From Oerskovia enterophila (GTDB lineage Bacteria; Actinomycetota; Actinomycetes; Actinomycetales; Cellulomonadaceae): a stretch of 64,000 nt of DNA. The notes beneath the pieces are model-generated. The model was not told the origin of the DNA. It worked only from the letters and a program-made list of their open reading frames with translations, and ran no database searches. Position 1 is the stretch's first letter; each line of letters begins with the position of its first letter. Shown piece by piece: positions 54,760-61,495 of the stretch. Location: contig NZ_MAQA01000012.1 in NCBI RefSeq assembly GCF_001692445.1, positions 1-64,000 of the forward strand, written 5' to 3'. The translations under genes and the position numbers were made by a program.

Positions 54760-57700
54760 GTGAGAACAGCACGAGGCAGGACACGAAGGGTCGTCGCGGC
54801 GCTCGCCGCGGCAGCGGTCGCGGGCGCGGGGCTCGTGGGAGGGGCGGCGGTCGCCGCCCCGCCGGCACCAGCGGCCGGGGCCTCCGACGCCGGGCTCGTG
54901 ACCGACCCGGTCGACCTGGTCGACCCGATGGTCGGCACGGGGCAGGCGAACGGCGTCGTGGGGGAGATCAACAACTTCCCCGGACCGTCGATGCCGTTCG
55001 GCATGATGCAGCTCTCGCCCGACACCCAGGTGTCGGTGGGGAACGGCGACCGGGCGTACGCGGGGTACCGCTACTCGCACCAGGCGATCCGCGGGTTCTC
55101 GATGAACCACGCGTCGGCGGGGTGCTGGGTGTTCGGCGACGTCCCCATCCTGCCGGTCGCGGGGGACGTGGGCAGTGCGCCGTGGGACCGCAAGGAGGAG
55201 TTCTCGCACGACCAGGAGAGTGCCGAGGTGGGCCGGTACGCCGTGACCCTCAAGAGCTCGGGCATCGAGGCCGAGCTGTCGGCCGCGACGCGCTCGGGGG
55301 GCATGACGTTCGAGTACCCGCAGACAGGGGACGCGCAGGTCATCGTCAACCCGGGCGGCTCGCTCGGCACGGTCTTCGGGTCCACGGTCGAGGTCACCGG
55401 CAGCCGCACCGTCACGGGCTCGGTGTCGAGCGGCGGGTTCTGCGGCAAGGGCAACCGCTACACGCTCTACTACGCGGTCGAGTTCGACCAGGACTTCTCG
55501 TCGTTCGGCACCTGGGAGGGCACGACCCTCACGACGGGTGACCGCTCGGCGCAGGGCCGCCGCGCGGGAGCGTGGACGACGTTCGCGCCGGGTTCGACGG
55601 TCCAGGCCAAGGTCGCGATGTCGTACGTGAGCGTCGAGGGCGCGCAGGCCAACCTCGCGGCCGAGATCCCGGCCTGGGACTTCGACGCTGTCCGCGACGA
55701 CAACCGTGCGGCCTGGTCCGACCTGCTGGGCAAGGTCCAGGTCGCGGGCGAGGACGCGGACGACAAGACCATGTTCTACACCTCGCTCTACCACTCGATG
55801 ATGCACCCCAACACGTTCGACGACGTCGACGGGCGTTACGTCGGGTTCGACCAGCAGATCCACCAGGTCGCCGACGGCCGCACCCGGTACGCCAACTTCT
55901 CGGACTGGGACACGTACCGTTCGCTCGGTGCGCTCCAGGCGGTGCTCGCTCCTGAGCGCGCCTCGGACATGGCGCAGTCGCTCGTGAGCTCGGCCGTCGA
56001 GGGGGGCTGGCTCCCGCGCTGGCCCGTCGCCAACGGGTACACGGGGCAGATGACGGGCGACAGCTCGGTGCCGCTCATCGCGAGCATGTACGCGTTCGGT
56101 GCGCGAGACTTCGACGCCGAGACGGCGCTCGAGTACATGGTCAAGGGCGCCACGACCGAGGGCCGGACCCCGAGCGGGTACGTCCAGCGGCACGGGATCG
56201 GGACCTACCTCGAGCGCGGGTACGCCCCGCAGACCGAGGAGTTCCGGGGCGACCACCGCGTGGTCGGGGCGTCCATCACGCTCGAGTGGTCGGTCGCGGA
56301 CTTCGCGATCGGTCGTCTCGCGGGGGCTCTGGGCCAGGACGAGATCGCGGCCGAGTACCAGGCGCGCGGCCAGTACTGGCAGAACATCTTCGACCCGAGC
56401 ACGAGCACGGTCGCGGCCCGCAACGCCGACGGCTCGTTCGTGGTCCCGGACGGCAGCGGCGGGTTCGGGCAGGAGGGGTTCGACGAGGGCAACGCCGAGC
56501 AGTACACGTGGCTCGTCCCACAGAACGTCGCGGCGCTGACCGAGGGGCTGGGCGGTCGGGAGGCCGTGGCCGAGCGCCTCGACCGGTTCACCACGACCCA
56601 CAACTCGGGTCCCAACGAGCCCCGGCTCTGGATCGGCAACGAGCCGAACTTCGGTGTGCCGTGGCTGTACGACTACGTGGGTCAGCCCTGGCGAACGACC
56701 GAGCTTGTCGACGAGATCACCGCGACCCTGTTCTCCCCGACTCCGGACGGGAAGCCGGGCAACGACGACCTGGGCGCGCAGGCGGGCTGGTACGTCTGGG
56801 CCGCCGCGGGCCTGTACCCCACGACGCCCGGGACCGACGTCCTGGCGATCAACACCCCGCGGTTCGACCGGGTCGTGATCGACCTCGGCGACGGCAAGAC
56901 GCTCGACCTGCGGGCGCCCGGCGCGTCGACGGGCCAGCGGTACATCACGGGCATGACGGTCGAGGGGCAGCCCTGGGACAGGACCTACCTGCCCGAAGGC
57001 CTGATCCACGAGGGTGGTGTGGTCGAGCTGGCCTTGTCGGCCGAGCGCGACACGACCTGGGGCACGTCGCCCGAGGCCTCGCCACCGTCGTTCCGCGAGG
57101 GCGAGCAGGGGCTCGTCGCGAACGCGGGGAGCGCGCTCGTCTCGGTGGCTCCGGGCGGCACGGCGACGTCCCCGGTCGACGCCCAGCTCTTCGGGGACCT
57201 CGACGCCCAGGTCACGGTCGCGGTCGACGCGCCCGCGGACATCACGGTCACGGGCGAGACCCTCGTGCCCGACGGCGCAGGTCACCTGCGCGGTGACCTC
57301 ACCTTCGCGGTGGGTCAGGACGTGCCCGAGGGCTTCTACGACGTCGAGGTCACGCTCACGGCCGGAGGCACCGAGAGGCGTGTGCCGGTCACGGTGCGGG
57401 TCGCGGCCGAGGGCAGCCTGTTCGCGGCGTTCGACACGGTCGGGAGCGCGAGCCAGGCCCAGCGGGCAGGTGCCAACTTCGACGGTGCGGGGAACTCGTT
57501 CTCGCGCGAGGCGCTCGCACAGGCGGGGCTCACGCCGGGCTCGGCGCACGACGTCGGCGGCCTGCCGTTCGTCTGGCCCTCCTCGCCCGAGGGCCGACCG
57601 GACTCGCTCACGCTCGACGGCGAGACGATCGTCCTGCCGGCACCGAGCGCGGGCTTCTCGCTCGTCGGGGCTGCGACCAACGGGACCCAGCAGGGCCAGG

Positions 57701-58248
57701 CGACCGTGACGTTCCAGGACGGGACCACGGCCACGACGACCGTCGGGTTCGGCGACTGGGTCCTGCCGAGCGCGGACGGGAGCCCCGTCCTGGGGAACGC
57801 GGTGGTCGCGCGCATGGACCGCCGCAACGGGGACAAGGACAGCGCGTTCGTGTTCTCCACGGCCCCCTACGTGGCTCCCGAGGGGAAGAAGATCGTCTCG
57901 ATCACCTTCCCGCGGAACAAGGATCTGCACGTGTTCGCGGTGGCGAGCGATGCGGTGGTGGTGGTGCCGGTGTTCGACGTGGTGGTCTCGGCCAGGGCGC
58001 AGTGCGTGGCGGGGCGTGTGGTGGTCTCGGTGCGTGCGGTGAGCGCGGAGGACCTGCCGGTGGACGTCAAGGTGTCCTCGGTGTTCGGGTCCAGGTCGTT
58101 CGTGGGGCTGGCGCCGGGCAAGAGTGCGTCGGCGTCGTTCGCGACGCGCGCGGGTGCGGTCGAGGCAGGGCAGGCCACGGTCGTGGTCTCCCAGGACGGG
58201 CAGTCGCAGGAGGTCGTGGTGTCCTACGACGCCACCACCTGCGACTGA
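54760..58248 (+). CDS. GH92 family alpha-mannosidase, secreted (copy 2)
   Basis: A 1162-residue GH92 enzyme with a signal peptide (RRVVAALAAAAVAGAGLVGGAAVAAP). Hallmarks: VDPMVGTGQANGVVGEINNFPGPSMPFGMMQLSPD, GGWLPRW, WIGNEPNFGVPWLYDYVGQPWRT and GNDDLGAQAGWYVWAAAGLYP. The catalytic motif differs from copy 1 (GAQAGWYV versus GTMSAWHV), so the two are not simple duplicates outside the C-terminal module. Overall they share only scattered identity. GTG at 54760 follows GAGGGAG by 6 bases. The last 105 residues match the shared module. A hairpin follows. Confidence 0.92.
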   Translation: MRTARGRTRRVVAALAAAAVAGAGLVGGAAVAAPPAPAAGASDAGLVTDPVDLVDPMVGTGQANGVVGEINNFPGPSMPFGMMQLSPDTQVSVGNGDRAYAGYRYSHQAIRGFSMNHASAGCWVFGDVPILPVAGDVGSAPWDRKEEFSHDQESAEVGRYAVTLKSSGIEAELSAATRSGGMTFEYPQTGDAQVIVNPGGSLGTVFGSTVEVTGSRTVTGSVSSGGFCGKGNRYTLYYAVEFDQDFSSFGTWEGTTLTTGDRSAQGRRAGAWTTFAPGSTVQAKVAMSYVSVEGAQANLAAEIPAWDFDAVRDDNRAAWSDLLGKVQVAGEDADDKTMFYTSLYHSMMHPNTFDDVDGRYVGFDQQIHQVADGRTRYANFSDWDTYRSLGALQAVLAPERASDMAQSLVSSAVEGGWLPRWPVANGYTGQMTGDSSVPLIASMYAFGARDFDAETALEYMVKGATTEGRTPSGYVQRHGIGTYLERGYAPQTEEFRGDHRVVGASITLEWSVADFAIGRLAGALGQDEIAAEYQARGQYWQNIFDPSTSTVAARNADGSFVVPDGSGGFGQEGFDEGNAEQYTWLVPQNVAALTEGLGGREAVAERLDRFTTTHNSGPNEPRLWIGNEPNFGVPWLYDYVGQPWRTTELVDEITATLFSPTPDGKPGNDDLGAQAGWYVWAAAGLYPTTPGTDVLAINTPRFDRVVIDLGDGKTLDLRAPGASTGQRYITGMTVEGQPWDRTYLPEGLIHEGGVVELALSAERDTTWGTSPEASPPSFREGEQGLVANAGSALVSVAPGGTATSPVDAQLFGDLDAQVTVAVDAPADITVTGETLVPDGAGHLRGDLTFAVGQDVPEGFYDVEVTLTAGGTERRVPVTVRVAAEGSLFAAFDTVGSASQAQRAGANFDGAGNSFSREALAQAGLTPGSAHDVGGLPFVWPSSPEGRPDSLTLDGETIVLPAPSAGFSLVGAATNGTQQGQATVTFQDGTTATTTVGFGDWVLPSADGSPVLGNAVVARMDRRNGDKDSAFVFSTAPYVAPEGKKIVSITFPRNKDLHVFAVASDAVVVVPVFDVVVSARAQCVAGRVVVSVRAVSAEDLPVDVKVSSVFGSRSFVGLAPGKSASASFATRAGAVEAGQATVVVSQDGQSQEVVVSYDATTCD
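57926..58248 (+). repeat. C-terminal module of GH92 copy 2
   Basis: The second copy of the module described at 54279-54597. Compared with copy 1 it has an extra Val codon (VVVVPVF versus VVAPVF) and about ten base changes, most of them synonymous or conservative. Confidence 0.85.
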
Positions 58249-58259
58249 CCCACGAGCCG

Positions 58260-58300
58260 GGGAGGTGCTGGTCCGGACGCGTCCCGGACCAGCACCTCCC
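58260..58300 (+). terminator. hairpin after the second GH92 gene
   Basis: GGGAGGTGCTGGTCCGG (58260-58276) and its complement (58284-58300), 17-bp perfect stem, 7-base loop, starting 12 bp after the stop. Confidence 0.75.
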
Positions 58301-58383
58301 CTCGTCGTCCGCGGGGGCCGGGCCCCGACGGGACCCGCTGGTCTCGCCGGGACCCACGGGAGGTCCCGTGGCAGTCTGGGCGC

Positions 58384-58980
58384 ATGGTGACCGACCGGCG
58401 CGCGGACGCGCCCCGCTTCCACCCCGAGACCGCGGCCGAGTGGCGCGCGTGGCTCGTCGACCACCACGACGACGAGGTGCCCGGGGTCTGGGTCGTGCAG
58501 TGGCGGCGGGCCAGCGGTCGCGCCCCGATCGACTACGACGCGCTCATCGAGGAGGCGCTGAGCTTCGGCTGGATCGACGGGACCGTGCAGACGATCGACG
58601 ACGACCGCTCGATGATGTGGCTCACACGCCGGCGTCCCGGCAGCCGCTGGACGCGCCTGAGCAAGGAGCGGGTCGCGCGGGCCGAGGCGGACGGGAGGAT
58701 GACCGACGCGGGGCGCGCGGTCGTCGAGGCCGCGCGGGCCGACGGTTCCTGGACGAGGTACGACGACGCCGAGGCGCTGGTCGTCCCCGACGACCTGGCC
58801 TCGGCGTTCGCCGCCGTGCCGCCTGCCCGGGAGCACTGGGACGCCTTCCCGCCCGGGGTGCGCCGACTCGTCCTCGGCTGGATCGCGGACGCCCGGCGGG
58901 CGCCGACCCGCGCCGCCCGGATCGCCGAGACCGCGCAGAAGGCCCAGCGCGGCGAGCGCGCGCACGAGCAGCCGCGCTGA
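58384..58980 (+). CDS. YdeI/OmpD-associated family protein
   Basis: A 198-residue YdeI-like protein. Family sequence: WRAWLVDHHDDEVPGVWVVQWRRASGRAPIDYDALIEEALSFGWIDGTVQTIDDDRSMMWLTRRRPGSRWTRLSKERVARAEADGRMTDAGRAVVEAARADGSW. The family (PF13376/ DUF1801 neighbours) is of unclear function; some members are linked to bacteriocin resistance. No membrane segment. ATG at 58384. It lies 79 bp before the AGCS symporter gene and might share a transcript. Confidence 0.87.
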   Translation: MVTDRRADAPRFHPETAAEWRAWLVDHHDDEVPGVWVVQWRRASGRAPIDYDALIEEALSFGWIDGTVQTIDDDRSMMWLTRRRPGSRWTRLSKERVARAEADGRMTDAGRAVVEAARADGSWTRYDDAEALVVPDDLASAFAAVPPAREHWDAFPPGVRRLVLGWIADARRAPTRAARIAETAQKAQRGERAHEQPR

Positions 58981-59059
58981 GTGCCCGTCGCGACAAGGAC
59001 CACCGCGAGAGGTTAGCGTCCTGCGGACGGCAGAACCGCCGTCGGGCTGGAGGAACCCC

Positions 59060-60511
59060 ATGGACGTCCTGCAAGAGGCGCTGATCGACCCGGTCAGCAA
59101 CTTCCTGTACTCCTACGTCCTGATCTACGTCCTCATCGGCGCGGGCATCTACTTCACGGTGCGCACGCGCGCCGTCCAGGTCCGGATGTTCGGGCTCATG
59201 TTCCGGCTGGTCGGCGGCTCGACCGGCGCGGCCGAGGGCGGCATCTCGTCGTTCCAGGCCTTCTGCGTGGGCCTCGCCTCGCGCGTGGGCACGGGCAACA
59301 TCGCGGGCGTCGCGATCGCGCTGACGCTCGGCGGGCCGGGCGCGATCTTCTGGATGTGGTGCGTCGCGCTCATCGGCATGGCCACGGCGTTCGTCGAGGC
59401 GACGCTGGGGCAGATCTTCAAGGTCCGTGCCGACGACGGCTCCTTCCGCGGCGGCCCCGCGTACTACATCCAGCGGGGTCTGGGCTCGCGACGCTGGGGG
59501 ATCGTGTTCGCGATCCTGCTGATCTTCGCGTTCGGCTTCGCGTTCAACATGGTGCAGGCCAACACGATCAGCGAGGCCCTGGACAACGGGCACGCCGTCT
59601 CGCCGGGCTGGACCGCGGTCTTCCTCATGATCCTCGCCGCGCCCGTGCTGTTCGGCGGGGTCAAGCGCGTCGCGAAGGTCGCGGGTGTCGTGCTGCCGAT
59701 CATGGCGGGCATCTACGTCCTGCTCGCGGCCACGATCATCCTCATGAACCTCGGCGCCGTGCCGGGCGTGGTCCGGCAGATCGTCGAGGGCGCGTTCGGG
59801 CTCGACCAGGCCGTCGCGGGCACGGCCGGGGGGATCCTCGCGGCGCTGCTCAACGGGGTCAAGCGTGGCCTGTTCTCGAACGAGGCAGGCATGGGCAGCG
59901 CACCGAACGCGGCCGCGACCGCGACGGTCTCGCACCCCGCCAAGCAGGGCCTGATCCAGTCGCTCGGCGTGTTCGTCGACACGATCGTGGTGTGCTCGGC
60001 GACGGCCTTCATCATCCTCATGGCGGGACCCGAGGTGTTCGACCCGGGGAGCACGACCGACGCGGCCGGGGCCTCGCTCACGCAGGAGGCCGTCGCGGCC
60101 CAGCTCGGGTCGTGGACCGTGTGGCCCATGACGATCCTGGTGTTCGTCTTCGCGTTCTCCTCGGTGCTCGGCAACTACTCGTACGCCGAGGTCAACCTGA
60201 CGTTCCTCGGCATCCGCGCCAAGGCGCTCACCGCGCTGCGCACGCTCGTGCTCGCGGCGATCGGGATCGGGTCGCTCGTCGAGCTCGAGGCCGTGTGGGC
60301 CGTCGCGGACGTCGCCATGGCGCTCATGGCCCTCGTGAACCTGGTCGCGATCACGCTGCTGGGCCGGTGGGCCTTCGGGGCGCTCAAGGACTTCGAGCGC
60401 CTGCGGGCGAGCGGGGCGGGCGACCGGTTCGTCGGGGTCGGGAACCCCGACCTGCCCGGGGACGTGCCGGGCGACGTGTGGGCGCCGGTTCAGCAGGACT
60501 CGAAGGCGTAG
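59060..60511 (+). CDS. alanine/glycine:cation symporter (AGCS family)
   Basis: A 483-residue, about 10-11-helix Na+ or H+/amino-acid symporter. Characteristic sequence: ISSFQAFCVGLASRVGTGNIAGVAIALTLGGPGAIFWMW (SxxGxGN-like motif), FRGGPAYYIQRGLG, and FSNEAGMGSAPNAAATA. It imports alanine or glycine-type amino acids. ATG at 59060 has GGAGGA 7 bases upstream. The last 22 bases overlap tail-to-tail with the GH114 gene on the minus strand. No glycine riboswitch is seen in the 79-bp upstream spacer. Confidence 0.92.
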   Translation: MDVLQEALIDPVSNFLYSYVLIYVLIGAGIYFTVRTRAVQVRMFGLMFRLVGGSTGAAEGGISSFQAFCVGLASRVGTGNIAGVAIALTLGGPGAIFWMWCVALIGMATAFVEATLGQIFKVRADDGSFRGGPAYYIQRGLGSRRWGIVFAILLIFAFGFAFNMVQANTISEALDNGHAVSPGWTAVFLMILAAPVLFGGVKRVAKVAGVVLPIMAGIYVLLAATIILMNLGAVPGVVRQIVEGAFGLDQAVAGTAGGILAALLNGVKRGLFSNEAGMGSAPNAAATATVSHPAKQGLIQSLGVFVDTIVVCSATAFIILMAGPEVFDPGSTTDAAGASLTQEAVAAQLGSWTVWPMTILVFVFAFSSVLGNYSYAEVNLTFLGIRAKALTALRTLVLAAIGIGSLVELEAVWAVADVAMALMALVNLVAITLLGRWAFGALKDFERLRASGAGDRFVGVGNPDLPGDVPGDVWAPVQQDSKA

Positions 60512-61374
60512 CCCGGGTCGTCGGGCGTCGAGAGCGCGCGGTCGCGTCCCACGACCGAGACCCCGCGCGCGCACGCGTCGGCGAGGCGGGCGGAGAGGTC
60601 CGGCTCGTCGTCGTACTCGATCTCCAGGACGCGCGTGCCGTAGGCGGCGGCGTAGTCGCCGCACTCGTCGTGGACGGCGCAGTCCTCGGCGACCACGAAG
60701 TCGAAGCCGAGCGCCCGACCGTCCTCGCCCAGCTCGACCGTGTTCTTCTGCCCGATCGCGAGTCCTCGCGCGTGCGCGCGGTCGATCAGCAGCGCGGCCA
60801 GGGCGAGGTTGTCGTCGCGCGTGAGCAACCCCGACGACCGGGTGAACGAGTCCAGGTTGTCGGGCTCGACCGCGTCGAACCCCGCGTCCGCGCACGCGTC
60901 CAGCTGTGCGCCGACGACCTGCGCGATCTCGCGGCGCGCGGTGTCGGTCGAGGTGTCGAGGAGCAGCTCGTCGGGCCAGCCGAGGTCGGCGACGGGTTCG
61001 CCGTCGTCGTCGCGCAGGACCAGGTCGGGGTGGTCGCGCAGCCAGGTCTCGCTCTCGCCGGGCTGGGTCTGGAACCCGTTGACGTAGCAGACGTCGTAGC
61101 CCGCGCCCGCGGGGGAGTCGGTGACGTCTCGGACGACGACGGTCACGCCGTCGGGCGGCGGGTAGGCCCCGCCGAGCTGGTAGTCGAGCCCGGCCCCGGC
61201 GGGCGGGGGAGCGGGGGCCTCGTCCTCCTGCCCGACGGCGGCGCTCACCGAGGTGGTCGGCTCGAGGTCGTCACGGGCCGAGGTGGGCGCGGGCGCCGGA
61301 GCGGTGCACCCGGCGAGGAGAGCGAGGGCCAGGACCGAGGAGGCGAGCGGGAGCGCGGAGCGGGTCGGGAGCAC
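60490..61374 (-). CDS. GH114-type endo-alpha-1,4-polygalactosaminidase-like lipoprotein
   Basis: A 294-residue secreted protein of the GH114/DUF297 type (endo-alpha-1,4-polygalactosaminidase and spherulin-4 relatives). A lipobox LLAGC ends the signal (about residue 22), followed by a Pro/Ala-rich linker. The barrel shows DYQLGGAYPPPDGVTVVVRD, YDVCYVNGFQTQPGE, DTARREIAQVVGAQLDACADAGFDAVEPDNLDSF and IGQKNTVELGE. It may cleave galactosamine-rich glycans outside the cell. The start is a GTG (61374) with no Shine-Dalgarno; four CCGGTGC repeats lie just upstream. The 3' end overlaps the AGCS gene by 22 bp. Confidence 0.88.
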   Translation of the reverse strand: MLPTRSALPLASSVLALALLAGCTAPAPAPTSARDDLEPTTSVSAAVGQEDEAPAPPPAGAGLDYQLGGAYPPPDGVTVVVRDVTDSPAGAGYDVCYVNGFQTQPGESETWLRDHPDLVLRDDDGEPVADLGWPDELLLDTSTDTARREIAQVVGAQLDACADAGFDAVEPDNLDSFTRSSGLLTRDDNLALAALLIDRAHARGLAIGQKNTVELGEDGRALGFDFVVAEDCAVHDECGDYAAAYGTRVLEIEYDDEPDLSARLADACARGVSVVGRDRALSTPDDPGYAFESC

Positions 61375-61388
61375 GGGACCATGCTCGC

Positions 61389-61418
61389 ACCGGGCACCGG
61401 GCACCGGGCACCGGTGCG
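61389..61418. repeat. 7-bp repeats just upstream of the GH114 start
   Basis: On the minus strand CCGGTGC occurs four times in succession with minor variation, ending about 15 bp before the GTG. They occupy the place where a ribosome site would be expected. Confidence 0.6.
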
Positions 61419-61436
61419 CAGGTGTCGCGCGACGCA

Positions 61437-61477
61437 CGGCCGGCCGGCCCCCGCGGATCGCGGGAGCCGACCGGCCG
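61437..61477 (-). terminator. hairpin after the purple acid phosphatase gene
   Basis: CGGCCGG and CCGGCCG (61471-61477) pair around an inner CCGCG...CGCGG stem, 19 bp after the phosphatase stop in its direction of transcription. Confidence 0.55.
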
Positions 61478-61495
61478 AGGTGCAACCGACCGGCG

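Noticed and set aside
58981-59059. Glycine riboswitch upstream of the alanine/glycine symporter
   Set aside because: The spacer is only 79 bp and lacks the conserved glycine-aptamer bulges.
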